From UBA11855 sp964591705 (GTDB lineage Archaea > Thermoproteota > Bathyarchaeia > Bathyarchaeales > Bathycorpusculaceae): a DNA stretch of 19,525 nt. The stretch is taken from positions 1 to 19,525 of the forward strand of contig CAZQCX010000031.1 in NCBI GenBank assembly GCA_964591705.1, written 5' to 3'. Made by a program: the position numbers and the translations under genes. Each line of letters opens with the position of its first letter. Positions within the stretch are counted from its first letter, which is position 1. Below the pieces are notes generated by a model. The model ran no database searches, had not been told where the DNA came from, and was given only the letters and a program-made list of their open reading frames with translations. This document shows positions 7,228 to 15,748 of this stretch, in pieces.

Positions 7228-7635
7228 CTATTCTCCCAATATTTGAACTATAACGGTCCTTCTCCGAGAGTAGACGTCGGCTTCGACAAAAAAGAGCGAT
7301 TGCCACGTTCCCAATTCTAGTCGCCCTTTAACTAGTGGGATAGTTTTGTCGGGAGGAAACAAAACTGAACGCAAATGCGAATGGGAGTTTGAAGGGTGGT
7401 TGTAAATGCGCCCCCTCGGGGTAATTTCCTGCAGCAGATTCTTGAGATCTTGAAGTAGCGCCGGATCGTTCTCGGTCAGAATCAATATCCCTGTGGCGTG
7501 AGGCGCGAACACGTGGACGAAGCCATTGGAAACCCCTGACGCTGCGACTTCCTCTCTAACCTTTTCCGTCAGGTCTATAAACTCTATCTCGCCTCTTGTT
7601 GTGAAGTGTAGAGTTTTGTTAACAAGCCTAAACAT
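7228..7635 (-). CDS. YjbQ / UPF0047 family protein
   Basis: The 135-residue protein covers the whole family domain. It has LVNKTLHFTTRGEIEFIDLT at the start, then VFAPHATGILILTEND near residues 43-58 and the conserved SNSHSHLRSVLFPP near 82-95, with LGTWQSLFFVEAD and an RRRTVIVQILGE end. The His and Ser residues of the HATG and HSHLRS motifs are present. Some bacterial relatives show thiamine-phosphate-synthase-like activity, but the cellular role is not settled. The ATG at 7635 is preceded by TAGGTGT, and a TTTATTC element lies about 22 bases upstream. No operon partner is evident. Confidence 0.9.
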   Translation of the reverse strand: MFRLVNKTLHFTTRGEIEFIDLTEKVREEVAASGVSNGFVHVFAPHATGILILTENDPALLQDLKNLLQEITPRGRIYNHPSNSHSHLRSVLFPPDKTIPLVKGRLELGTWQSLFFVEADVYSRRRTVIVQILGE

Positions 7636-8068
7636 TGGAACACCTACAATCCAGAATAAACATTTTCGGGCTAAGAATAATATTTTTTCATTGCCGCAAC
7701 AACCTGGCGACCTGTTCTTCTTGAGCGATGCTTTTTTAGATATTAAACCCGCGATTGTTTCTCAAGTTTAACTGGGTAGCATTCAAACAGCATACGAAAA
7801 TCTTTGCCGAGGAAAAGCTATGATCTTATAGTTCATTCTGACATTTTGAAGTGTGTTTCGTTGATGCTATTGTATACCGAAAGGAAAAGAACTCCGTTGG
7901 TGGTTGTTCGCTCCATTACCCTTCTCCAGTAATCCACAGGTCACTAGTGCCACATTCCTGTTATTTCGCATTGTGGGTATGAAAGAAGAAAATCGTGTAG
8001 TAGCTTCAATGAAAATGGAACAACGGCAAGCGATAATTCCGCATTTAGAAATGACTTTTGCCCGCAGA
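7636..8068. other. Intergenic stretch between the YjbQ gene and lonB
   Basis: This gap holds the YjbQ promoter region near 7650-7660 and dispersed repeat copy C at 7851-7878. Short plus-strand open frames here have no ribosome binding site, no recognisable motif and low-complexity composition. I see no RNA gene. Confidence 0.5.
7851..7878 (-). repeat. Dispersed intergenic repeat, copy C
   Basis: On the minus strand it begins GGTATACAATAGCATC and continues AACGAAACACAC. It differs from copy A at three positions. It lies about 190 bases beyond the lonB stop codon and is in the same orientation as lonB. Confidence 0.55.
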
Positions 8069-10387
8069 TTAACCCCGGTGTTTTCTAATTGCCAGTTTTA
8101 GGAAGTGCTGTTCTAACAGACATTCCTTTAGGTAGTCGTCAAGTGTCCGCGCTGGGACAACTTCAATTTTGTAGTCTCTAACATCCACTGAATGATCATA
8201 GTTCTTCTGCGGAATGACCACCTTCTTGAAACCCCACGCTTCAGCTGCCTTTATCTTGTCATGCACTCCCCCAACCGCGGTGATCTGTATTGAGTCGCTT
8301 ACACTCAGGTTAATTTCACCCGTTACAGCAACATCCTGTCTAATGGGCTTCCCCTCTATCAACGAGCACAGAAGAATCGCCATTGTTACTCCTGCTGAAG
8401 GACCGTCCACACCATAGGATTGAGCAAAATCTATGTGTGTGAAGTAGTCTTGCGATATGTCCACGCCATATTTCTGCAAAATGACACTCCGCACTTTGGA
8501 GATGCTGTCTGAAATAAAACTCTGCCCTTTGGCAACGCCGGTCACTTCATAATACCCCTTCAATGGCTGGTCACGGGGGAGCACAGTTTTCTTAACCAAC
8601 TGTGCTTTAACTCCAAGAACATTACCAGTCATCTCTCCGCTATAGGGATCATGAACAACTGCCAAGCCATATATCTGCCCCAATTTCACTCCTTCAGGCT
8701 TAATCTCAAGGAGTTTCCCTCTTTCACTTATCTCATGCTCAAGCAGCTGTTTTTGTATGGTCTTGCAATGCTGATTAATGGCTTCTACAACATGTCGCCG
8801 ATCGACTATCTGCGAATTGTCGAATATCGCAAGAGTCGCCGCTGTTTTGACAATAGAAATCAAAGGTCTAAATCTCGTGGTTAATGTGTCACGCTTATTA
8901 CTTCTTCTCCTTCCCTCTTCCACTATTTCTATGCAGGCATCTCTGCTGAAAGGTATCAAGTTAAACCGTCTCGCTTCCTGAGCAATAAACTGCACGTATT
9001 TTCGCCGATTTTCAACTGTATTTGGCATATCATTATTCATTCGAACAACTCTGCCATAGCCGTAAATCCGATCCATGAGTGCAGGATGGATCTGGTTAAT
9101 GCTGTCAAAGTTGCCGGCACCAACAAGAAAAGTAATTGCTGGAACAGGCTCAGTTGAAACAGTCATTGCAGCAGAGGAACCTCCGTGCCATCTCCCCCTG
9201 AGAGTGATCGGAAGTTGCCCGTCCTCAAGCACAGTCAAAAGGGTGACTGCATCCTCAGGATCAAGGTTTTTCACTTCATCGATATATAGTATTCCCAGCG
9301 ACGCGTTGTGAACATCACCAGCCGAGACTCTTTGATGTTCAGGCGTACCCAATCCCCCAGTCTGGTATGGATCCCAAGCAATAGAGCCGAAAAGCTGAGC
9401 GTTTACGTGACCAGTTGCATCTATGAATGGCGCGCGACCAGAAGTGTTGTCCACGATGAGCTTGGGTACTTCTGTCTGCTGAGAGTTGCCGGCGCCACGG
9501 AGGTTGCCAAGCCCCCCCATCCTTGAGAACCACCAGATAAATATTCCAAAGAAGACTAAACTTCCAGCTGGGATGAAAGTCATCGGAACTAAACTCATAA
9601 ACTTCGCAATGAAATAGTCGGTGAAATTATAGTTGTAGAACGACTGCAGAGTTTCCCCGAGATATGGCGGATTCGCGTTCCATGACAGCCATGCTTGACC
9701 GAGAAAGAAGAACCCTAATCCTAAAAGGAAGAGCCCCAAGCCAAGCATGAGTGCTTGTATCGCTTTTAATCCGATTTTTGTGGTGAACTTGCGCTTAAGC
9801 TCTTTCAGTTGCTCTGTATGCAAGACCTTTTTTCCCTCGCCTGCCTTTTGAATCGAGATACAAGGCTGGCTGGGCAGCACCGAGTTTTTCCAACATAGGA
9901 CATCGAAAAGCTTGATGCCGTTCTCCTTGTAAACTTGGGTAAGTTTCTCCGCCAGTGCCCTTCCAAGAAGCGATTTTCCTGTTCCCGGGTCGCCAAGAAG
10001 AAGAAGGTAAGGACCAGGACTAATCATGGTTTTTGCGGTGGTTTTCGTCTCCAAAGGGTTGCTCCAGCGAGCATACCACTTTGTTTCCTCTAAATGCCTG
10101 AGCTTATGAACCCACTCATTAAGGCAGAGAAAGCACTCATCAAGTGCCTGTTCCTGGCCTATAACCCAGTTGATGGTGTTATCGTCTACGGGAAAGTTTT
10201 CTGTTGTCTTGAACCCATCCCAATTCCATCGTACTTTGATGTTTTGGCCGTCAACCTTCCTAGTTAAGGTTTCAGATCCTTCCCCAAAATAACCAAAAGA
10301 CAATTCTCTCTCCGCCGTCAATAGCCATCGTGTAGAAACAATTAAAGCAGTTATTTCTGAAACAACAATATTCCTGAAGTGGGACAT
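8069..10387 (-). CDS. lonB: Membrane-anchored archaeal Lon protease (LonB)
   Basis: The 772-residue ATP-dependent protease degrades misfolded and regulatory proteins at the inner face of the membrane. Walker A is GDPGTGKS (132-139) and Walker B LGILYIDE (364-371). Two hydrophobic segments at about 208-232 and 265-289 are inserted between them, the mark of archaeal LonB. The protease domain has the catalytic Ser664 in DGPSAGVTM and Lys711 in GGVHDKIKAAEAWG, 47 residues apart as expected for the Ser-Lys dyad. The roughly 110 residues before Walker A have a Trp-rich part (RWNWDGF) and IGQEQAL. The ATG at 10387 is used; a TTTTAAAG box lies about 33 bases upstream. The protein looks complete and is transcribed alone. 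Sensor and arginine-finger region GNFDSINQIHPALMDR is present. Confidence 0.95.
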   Translation of the reverse strand: MSHFRNIVVSEITALIVSTRWLLTAERELSFGYFGEGSETLTRKVDGQNIKVRWNWDGFKTTENFPVDDNTINWVIGQEQALDECFLCLNEWVHKLRHLEETKWYARWSNPLETKTTAKTMISPGPYLLLLGDPGTGKSLLGRALAEKLTQVYKENGIKLFDVLCWKNSVLPSQPCISIQKAGEGKKVLHTEQLKELKRKFTTKIGLKAIQALMLGLGLFLLGLGFFFLGQAWLSWNANPPYLGETLQSFYNYNFTDYFIAKFMSLVPMTFIPAGSLVFFGIFIWWFSRMGGLGNLRGAGNSQQTEVPKLIVDNTSGRAPFIDATGHVNAQLFGSIAWDPYQTGGLGTPEHQRVSAGDVHNASLGILYIDEVKNLDPEDAVTLLTVLEDGQLPITLRGRWHGGSSAAMTVSTEPVPAITFLVGAGNFDSINQIHPALMDRIYGYGRVVRMNNDMPNTVENRRKYVQFIAQEARRFNLIPFSRDACIEIVEEGRRRSNKRDTLTTRFRPLISIVKTAATLAIFDNSQIVDRRHVVEAINQHCKTIQKQLLEHEISERGKLLEIKPEGVKLGQIYGLAVVHDPYSGEMTGNVLGVKAQLVKKTVLPRDQPLKGYYEVTGVAKGQSFISDSISKVRSVILQKYGVDISQDYFTHIDFAQSYGVDGPSAGVTMAILLCSLIEGKPIRQDVAVTGEINLSVSDSIQITAVGGVHDKIKAAEAWGFKKVVIPQKNYDHSVDVRDYKIEVVPARTLDDYLKECLLEQHFLKLAIRKHRG

Positions 10388-10415
10388 AGTTAAAATCTTT
10401 CGTTTAACCGCATAG

Positions 10416-10424
10416 CTTTAAAAT
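10416..10424 (-). promoter_or_regulatory. TATA-like box for lonB
   Basis: The minus strand reads TTTTAAAG with an A/T-rich flank, centred about 33 bases before the lonB ATG. This would give a leader of only a few bases. Inferred from position. Confidence 0.35.
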
Positions 10425-10536
10425 CAAAATAAGCGTTTTTTCGAGAGTATTTTGTTGAACACTCCTTTGGAGTAGCGCGTCTGGAATCGAAAAAATAGCT
10501 GTCCGGAAATCCACGGGTTTTTCGCTAATGAAGAAA

Positions 10537-10566
10537 AAATCAAAAAGCCCTGCCAAGGCTTGATTT
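10537..10566 (-). terminator. Second terminator-like hairpin upstream of lonB
   Basis: On the minus strand AAATCA-AGCC pairs with GGCT-TTT-TGATTT across a seven-base loop, with a three-T bulge and further T residues after the stem. It follows directly after the stronger hairpin at 10570-10594. Confidence 0.4.
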
Positions 10567-10569
10567 GTG

Positions 10570-10594
10570 AAAAAAACCCTATTTCTAGGGTTTT
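10570..10594 (-). terminator. Intrinsic-terminator-like hairpin with GAAA loop and T tract
   Basis: On the minus strand AAAACCCTA, a GAAA tetraloop, and TAGGGTTTT form a perfect nine-base-pair stem. The T run extends to seven. It is directional: the plus strand lacks a comparable T tract after the stem. It would end a transcript arriving from about 10800 on the minus strand, shielding lonB. Confidence 0.55.
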
Positions 10595-11145
10595 CTTGCA
10601 CTCTTGAGGACTTCCACATGGGAAACTCTAGCGCCTCATATAAGTACTTACGAAAATCTTCATGCGAGTTTTTATGCATCTAAATTCGATTTTGCTTCGA
10701 GATCTGTGTGGGTTGCGAGTGAACTTTGCCCATCCGGGCGAGCAGTTTGACCCGCTGGCTGTTTCTTCCATCATGCAGATTGCAGTATGCCTAAGGCATT
10801 TAAAAAGAGATTGTGTCACACCGTGCTGGTGCCCTTCTTCTCCTTTAGTTTTGTGTAAGCGTCGAGGCTGCTATTCGGGATTGCGTTTTAACCTTTCAGG
10901 GTTTTTTTCATATGTGAAGGTGGTTGTCTCTGACTCTTTCTTCTTCTTTTCTGCCTGGAAGAAGAGGTTTTTTCTGGCGTATTTCTAATGTAGGAGGCTT
11001 ATGGCGTCCTCTGGGAGGAGCTACACATGCAATCCTGTGACTTTTCATATGTTAAGGTTTTCGTTTTGAGTTGCACTAGTTATATCGGTATTACTCAAAC
11101 TCTTGGCACACATTAATGAGCTCACCATCCGCACCGCGCTTGGAT

Positions 11146-11170
11146 TTGTAGACAGAAGCATCAACAACAT
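11146..11170 (+). repeat. Weak copy of the dispersed repeat (copy E)
   Basis: TTGTAGACAGAAGCATC followed by AACAACAT resembles copies A-D but has several mismatches and a truncated tail. It lies about 60 bases upstream of hjc. It may be chance. Confidence 0.25.
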
Positions 11171-11201
11171 CATAACGTCTTATTCCATTCCGTGCGATAA
11201 T

Positions 11202-11211
11202 CTTTTATCTA
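11202..11211 (+). promoter_or_regulatory. TATA-like box for hjc
   Basis: CTTTTATCTA is centred about 24 bases before the proposed GTG start of hjc, the spacing of a leaderless archaeal promoter. Inferred from position; it also supports the GTG choice. Confidence 0.4.
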
Positions 11212-11230
11212 TCAAAGAAAGAGAAACGAA

Positions 11231-11692
11231 GTGTGGAAATGGAGGAGTTTCGCAATTAGGCAGGTCGACAAAATCGCCCTTAGACGGTGGCGCAAGAGGG
11301 GATTCTATAGCGAGAATGTGCTAGTGAAACTCTTGCAGAAATACGGTTGCAAGGCTGTTCGAATCCCCGTCAGCAACCCGAGCTTAAGCCCCCTACCAGA
11401 CATCATTGCGCGGAGAAATACTGACATATATGCTTTTGAGGTTAAGAACGCCAGTTACTATGCATACTTCCCGAAGCAGCAAATTGACAAGTTGTTCAGG
11501 TTCCTTAATGAGCTCATACCTCTTGAAAGGGAGCACAAACATGCAGTTGTTGCCGCACATTTGGGTAAAAAATGGATTTTCAAAGAGATTGATTGGACCG
11601 ACTGGGAAAAGGACAAGCTGCCCGAGAAAGTTAGGCTTCTCAAGCGCGATAGAGGAAACCTCAACTTTAGGGAAGCGAAGATAGCCGGCTAG
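11231..11692 (+). CDS. hjc: Holliday junction resolvase Hjc
   Basis: The 153-residue nuclease cuts four-way DNA junctions during recombination and fork repair. The core begins RRWRKRGFYSENVLVKLLQK, with metal-site residues Glu28, Asp57 in SPLPDII, and Glu70 and Lys72 in AFEVKN. This is the Hjc E...PD...ExK arrangement. IPVSNPSLSPLPD matches the family segment before the catalytic Asp. The C-terminal half (WIFKEIDW and a Lys/Arg-rich tail) is longer than the minimal domain. The GTG at 11231 is the longest start and lacks a clear ribosome binding site, but a TATA-like box 24 bases earlier fits leaderless translation. The N-terminal 18 residues are not typical, so a later start cannot be excluded. 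Confidence 0.88.
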   Translation: MWKWRSFAIRQVDKIALRRWRKRGFYSENVLVKLLQKYGCKAVRIPVSNPSLSPLPDIIARRNTDIYAFEVKNASYYAYFPKQQIDKLFRFLNELIPLEREHKHAVVAAHLGKKWIFKEIDWTDWEKDKLPEKVRLLKRDRGNLNFREAKIAG

Positions 11693-11705
11693 AGCTTAAC
11701 CTCAA

Positions 11706-11713
11706 CACATATT
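11706..11713 (+). promoter_or_regulatory. TATA-like box for the ABC transporter genes
   Basis: ACATATTA is centred about 24 bases before the ATG at 11734, just after the hjc stop. The spacing suits a leaderless start and supports that ATG over the TTG at 11722. Confidence 0.35.
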
Positions 11714-11733
11714 ACTTCACTTTGCATGCTATA

Positions 11734-12441
11734 ATGTTCGGGTTTTTGGACGTGACTTCGCTCATCCCTGCTGTAGCCATTACCGATCTGAACAAATCAT
11801 ATGACTTGGTCGATGGCAAAGTCGAGGTTCTGAAAAATGTGGTCATGAAGGTTTCTTCAGGCGAATTTGTCTGCATCTGTGGGCGCTCAGGGTCTGGAAA
11901 AACAACACTTCTCAATCTAATAAGTGGGCTTGATACCCCAGATAGCGGGAATTTAGCCATTTTAGGCGAGGAACTAACGGGTAGAGACGAAAATTTCTTG
12001 TCAGACTTTCGATGCAACAAAGTCGGTTTTGTTTTTCAGTCCTTCAACTTGTTGCCAACTCTGACCGTTGCGGAAAATATCGCGTTTCCGATGGAGTGGA
12101 GGAGAGTAACCACTAAACACATAGAAGAAAAGGTAATCAAACTGCTCGAAACCGTAGATATGCTTCACAGAGTAAACCATTTCCCATCTCAGCTGAGTGG
12201 AGGTGAACAACAAAGAGTAGCTTTCGCTAGGGCGCTTGCCAATGATCCACCTTTGCTTCTGGCAGATGAGCCCACAGGGAATCTAGACGAAAACAACTGT
12301 GAAAGGATATTTAACGTGCTAAAACTGCTCAAATCAAATGGAAAGACCATCGTTGCTTCAACCCATGATGCCCAAATCAAAGAACTCGCCGATCGAATAT
12401 TCTACTTGCAAAATGGACAGCTGAGGCCCAATAATGTATGA
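11734..12441 (+). CDS. ABC transporter ATPase, LolD/MacB type
   Basis: The 235-residue nucleotide-binding subunit powers the FtsX-type permease encoded next. With the ATG at 11734, Walker A GRSGSGKT is at 50-57, the Q-loop FVFQSFNLLPTLT near 99-111, the signature LSGGEQQ at 154-160 and Walker B LLLADEPTGNLD at 174-185, with the switch His in STHD. The Q-loop and TGNLD wording are those of the LolD/MacB/FtsE branch, which drives mechanotransmission rather than classical import. The first 14 residues are hydrophobic and unusual for the family. The last codons overlap the permease start by eight bases, so the pair is translationally coupled. A TTG at 11722 would add four residues. Confidence 0.93.
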   Translation: MFGFLDVTSLIPAVAITDLNKSYDLVDGKVEVLKNVVMKVSSGEFVCICGRSGSGKTTLLNLISGLDTPDSGNLAILGEELTGRDENFLSDFRCNKVGFVFQSFNLLPTLTVAENIAFPMEWRRVTTKHIEEKVIKLLETVDMLHRVNHFPSQLSGGEQQRVAFARALANDPPLLLADEPTGNLDENNCERIFNVLKLLKSNGKTIVASTHDAQIKELADRIFYLQNGQLRPNNV

Positions 12442-14320
12442 AACTTTCTTTCCGATAAACGATCTATTGAGAAGGAAGTTTCAGACAGTATCTGTCGTTC
12501 TAATAGAGTCGATGAGTGTCGCCTCAACACTGGCTCTCTTGCTTTTCTGTGAAAGAATTGGCGTTGGCTTTCTACCCAAGGGGAAGCTTCTGACAGGAGG
12601 GCTTTTTGCCATTTTTTCTCAGTTCGCCGTATTCGTTGGAATCGTAATTTTCGCATTGGGAGCGGTTGTGACATCCTTTGTTGTCTTCCTTATGATGACT
12701 CAACGCACAAAAGACATCGGTCTTATGAAAGCTGCCGGCTGCCCGAATGGGCTGGTGGGAGGGTACCTGATTACGGAACTAATACTGATAACGTTGTTGG
12801 GTTGCACTATAGGGATCATGTTGGGGGTAACTGCTGACTTCGCAATCAGCGCAGTCGGAGGCTTTGAGGCTTTTCGGAAACCAACGAACTACTGGCTTTG
12901 CGTGCTTGTTTTTATCATATTTATGATGCTTATGCTTGCTTTTGGAACAAAACCCATTCTAAAAGCTGCTAGAATGCCTCCGGTCAAAGCCCTTTCGACA
13001 GTTATTTACTACGGAACTGCCTTACATGGAAAAACGACACAACTCTCAGGGCGCTGGCTAACTCTGAAAGTCGCGTATAGAAGCTTGATTCGGAGGCAGT
13101 CAGCAACTCTCCGAATTGTCGTTTTGCTCTCAACGGTTTTCATCCTGCTAACACTAGCAATTGCTGGGGGAACCATTGCCTCTGAAACCACAATCTCCTG
13201 GGTTGAAAACACGGTCGACAAGAATGTGGTTGCTATCGCCAATAGGCAGATGGCGGAACAGTATACTCTTCTGATGGCGAAGTTTTCATCGGGTTCGCTG
13301 GAAACAGGGGAGTTTGATTATCTGAATGAAAAACTGCACATATTCAACCAAACAATTCAGCAATTGATGGCTGTACCAGGTGTGGAAATTGTTGAAACAC
13401 AGCTGATTGTGAATGAGCGTATTCGCGAGCTACGCAACTTTACAATAGATCCTGATACTTCGGCTACTATTCCCGTAGGGGGCAATCGCGAAACGGAATC
13501 CCTAGTAATCGGCATCGAACAACGCGAAGGAAGCGTAAAATGGAATTTGAAAGGACGAGCGCTGAACCCAAACGTTGGTTCTGAAGCTATTGTAGGCGAT
13601 TCTGTGGCTCACGCGATATACTCACCAAACCCTGGAAGCAAGATCTTGTTCTCAGACCCTCTCATTCAAGGAGTTGAAATTCAAGGCAATGACTTCCAGA
13701 TAGTGGGCGTTTGCATAGATCCCCTAAACGGCGGCCAAGTTGTTTTTGTTCCCATTCAGAAACTGAAGGAGATAACACATTCAAACTACCCTAATATTGT
13801 ATTCGTCCGGCTAGATCAGTCAGGTAACCCGGATTCAACGGTCAAACTAATAGAAAAGGAACTTGGCGCTATAAACCCAGATCTGATCGTCGTTAGACTT
13901 GCGGAAATAGCTGATGAAAATGCGAAGTTTCTTAGTTCCGCTTGGTCTGTGATAATGCTCTTGCCATCGCTTGCCTTGATTTCTGCGAGCCTTTGCCTAG
14001 TGGGGTATATTACGCTCGCAATAGATGAGCAAAGGCAAGAATTTGCAACAATGCGCGCTATCGGAGTAAAACAAAAAGTGGTGACAAAAATCCTAGCTTT
14101 ACAAAGCCTGACAGTTCTCCTATCAGGGTTGGGACTCGGAATTTCGCTTGGGATACTAACCACTCTATCGATACTCATGGCAAATCCCATTGTTACTAGC
14201 GAGAGCGTGCTAAAGATCGTTGCTTGGCTGTTTTCGGCATTGATGGGTATGTTTGTCGCTACGCTTCTTCCATCAATCAGCATCGCAAGAAGCCCAATCT
14301 TGAGAGGTCTGGGCTATTGA
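12434..14320 (+). CDS. FtsX-like ABC permease, two FtsX domains
   Basis: The 628-residue membrane protein has hydrophobic segments near residues 18-40, 55-85, 105-135, 150-175 and 225-250. An extracellular domain of about 230 residues (250-485) follows, then segments near 490-520, 555-582 and 595-618. Each membrane block carries the FtsX cytoplasmic signature: TQRTKDIGLMKAAGCPNG in the first and DEQRQEFATMRAIGVKQK in the second. That makes it a duplicated single-chain permease like LolCE/MacB-type exporters fused head to tail. Substrate is unknown; lipids, peptides or cell-envelope proteins are possibilities. It overlaps the ATPase gene by eight bases and ends seven bases inside the stop region of the convergent nuclease-like gene. 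Confidence 0.9.
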   Translation: MYETFFPINDLLRRKFQTVSVVLIESMSVASTLALLLFCERIGVGFLPKGKLLTGGLFAIFSQFAVFVGIVIFALGAVVTSFVVFLMMTQRTKDIGLMKAAGCPNGLVGGYLITELILITLLGCTIGIMLGVTADFAISAVGGFEAFRKPTNYWLCVLVFIIFMMLMLAFGTKPILKAARMPPVKALSTVIYYGTALHGKTTQLSGRWLTLKVAYRSLIRRQSATLRIVVLLSTVFILLTLAIAGGTIASETTISWVENTVDKNVVAIANRQMAEQYTLLMAKFSSGSLETGEFDYLNEKLHIFNQTIQQLMAVPGVEIVETQLIVNERIRELRNFTIDPDTSATIPVGGNRETESLVIGIEQREGSVKWNLKGRALNPNVGSEAIVGDSVAHAIYSPNPGSKILFSDPLIQGVEIQGNDFQIVGVCIDPLNGGQVVFVPIQKLKEITHSNYPNIVFVRLDQSGNPDSTVKLIEKELGAINPDLIVVRLAEIADENAKFLSSAWSVIMLLPSLALISASLCLVGYITLAIDEQRQEFATMRAIGVKQKVVTKILALQSLTVLLSGLGLGISLGILTTLSILMANPIVTSESVLKIVAWLFSALMGMFVATLLPSISIARSPILRGLGY

Positions 14321-15063
14321 TAAAACCTCACGATTTGGGTTATTGCTGTGACATTCACTGGAAGTTCGCTCACGAAGTCTTGGAATTGGAGGATAGCAAC
14401 AATAGGGACATTGTTATGGAACCTGCTTCTTGGAGGACACAACGAGAGGATCACGGGAACAAATCTGCCCATATGCCACTTCCGGCAAACCAACTTTGTT
14501 GAAGAATCTGGCAATGCGTCCGCCAGCGCACTTGTTCGTTCTACTTGGTTCGCAACGAATTTCTTCAAAGATGAAGGCGAAAGCGATTGCCTCCAATGTT
14601 TGCAATCTACGCACACCACAAGGGGATTCCTGCAACCCACAACATCTATCTCCATTTGTCTCCCTCCATGTTTAAACCGGACATTTCGTTGTACAACGTA
14701 GCCATAACGCTCAAGAACCGCACTGGCAACCCCCTCAAATTCCTGCCACCTCAAAAGACGAGAGATGCTTTCGATGTCTGCCCCCTCAGACAAAGCCTTC
14801 AGTGCAAGTTGCATGCGCATAGCGGCGTCCGCCTGAATGAGATCGCCATCTAATTGAATGAATCCCTCCGACTGGAGTTGCCTTAGAAAACGCGTGACCA
14901 TATCTGAGGCGATCCTGACATCTCTCGAAATATCCTCAATAAGGAGAGAACCGTTTCTTGTCGTTTTGAGCAACGAGATCAATATATGACGCTTTAACAC
15001 CGCGATTTTCCCCCCAGATGCGCTTGAATAGAGTAGTTCCATTCGCAGGGTAGCATATTTCAT
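14314..15063 (-). CDS. Winged-helix / PD-(D/E)XK nuclease-like protein
   Basis: Residues about 20-78 of this 249-residue protein form a winged helix (HILISLLKTTRNGSLLIED, then VTRFLRQLQSEGFI). Residues 108-200 form a restriction-endonuclease-like core: EFEGVASAVLERYGY, then MEIDVVG with Asp140 and CVDCKHW with Asp153 and Lys155, the E...D...DxK pattern of the Mrr-type nuclease fold. The C-terminus carries the Cys-containing RKWHMGRF. It may be a host-defence or repair nuclease, or a nuclease-fold regulator; function is not established. The ATG at 15063 follows a TATA-like box by about 25 bases; an ATG at 15042 is an alternative. Its stop overlaps the convergent permease stop by seven bases. 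No methylase or partner gene is adjacent. Confidence 0.8.
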   Translation of the reverse strand: MKYATLRMELLYSSASGGKIAVLKRHILISLLKTTRNGSLLIEDISRDVRIASDMVTRFLRQLQSEGFIQLDGDLIQADAAMRMQLALKALSEGADIESISRLLRWQEFEGVASAVLERYGYVVQRNVRFKHGGRQMEIDVVGCRNPLVVCVDCKHWRQSLSPSSLKKFVANQVERTSALADALPDSSTKLVCRKWHMGRFVPVILSLCPPRSRFHNNVPIVAILQFQDFVSELPVNVTAITQIVRFYQ

Positions 15064-15748
15064 CGCATTCTCGATTTTTTTGACATAATAGACGACTTTC
15101 TTGTAGTCTTTGACCAGTGATGCTGTGGTTCAGGCTTTGTTTTTCGATTATTTCTTTGAGAGGCGTGACATTAATGGTCTTTGTTTAATATTTTTTTCAT
15201 TCCAATGTCTCACTGCAAAGACAGTCTTGTGAATCATGTAACTTGGCAATTTGAGATTTTCGGACGCTTCGCGGGTCGAATGACAAAAAGGTTGGAAACA
15301 ATGCGCGATTTTGACAATATCCTGCATTTTTCTCCATCTCAGCTTTGCTGTTTTAAGCTTTTGCACGTGTATTTGGGCACTTCGACAATCTTTCGGGATT
15401 TGATGATTGCCGTTTTTGGGTTTTGTTTTGTTGGTCACTACTGCAAGTTGACCAGACCTAGCAGTAAAAACTTCAAAATATGGAAAAACACGGATTCTTC
15501 CCCCATCATTTACACGATACGAACCTGTAAATAGAGGAAAGAGATGGTGCTTCCACTCCTTTTTTTGGCAGCACAACATAAGTATTTAGAGTTCGTTTAT
15601 GTACGGTGCTAATCAATTCTAAAAAGCAGAAACACCTAGCCAAATGCGAGTCCTAGCCTTGCTTCAGGCAATTTACGAAATTCAGCAGGGACAGGGGTAG
15701 AATCGAGTTTTGGAAGGTCGAGGGAGTCAGTATGCCAGTCATAAACGA
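15064..15748. other. Gene-poor stretch with unconfirmed minus-strand frames
   Basis: A 143-codon minus-strand frame (15148-15579, starting MLCCQKKEWKHH) has unusual composition rich in Cys, His, Trp and Lys and no recognised motif; a plus-strand frame lies opposite. A CATAAA element about 24 bases before its ATG is the only support. Closer to mobA, positions 15636-15755 on the minus strand hold a 39-codon frame with protein-like content (VVYDWHTDSLDLPKLD, then VPAEFRKLPEARLGLAFG, then stop). It has no start codon and is in another frame than mobA. That piece looks like a gene remnant. No RNA gene was recognised. Confidence 0.35.
15082..15093 (-). promoter_or_regulatory. TATA-like box for the winged-helix/nuclease gene
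   Basis: The minus strand reads GTCTATTATGTC, centred about 25 bases before the ATG at 15063. The spacing fits a leaderless transcript and supports the longer start. Inferred. Confidence 0.4.

Larger units (their letters stand above)
10388..11230. other. Gene-poor stretch between lonB and hjc with tandem hairpins
   Basis: No convincing protein gene lies in these 840 bases. The minus-strand frame at 10404-10679 runs straight through two terminator-like hairpins and has no recognised motif. Further up, a TTTTTAAA box on the minus strand (10799-10806) sits 28 bases before tandem ATGs at 10774. These open a 48-codon frame (MMEETASGSNC...) ending at 10628, just ahead of the hairpins. That could be a small leaderless gene or a short noncoding RNA of about 200 bases. 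The rest is T-rich with short open frames in several phases. A weak dispersed-repeat copy and the hjc promoter lie near the right end. Confidence 0.4.

Noticed and set aside
10404..10679. 91-codon minus-strand frame upstream of lonB
   Set aside because: It spans both terminator-like hairpins, has no ribosome binding site and encodes low-complexity sequence forced by the repeats.
11355..11380. GTTCGAATCCCC, resembling a tRNA T-arm
   Set aside because: It lies inside the well-supported hjc reading frame, and no acceptor stem, D-arm or anticodon arm can be placed around it.
15148..15579. 143-codon minus-strand frame as a gene
   Set aside because: Its composition is atypical, an opposite-strand frame of similar length exists, and there is no motif or ribosome binding site. 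It is kept only as a remark in the gene-poor stretch.
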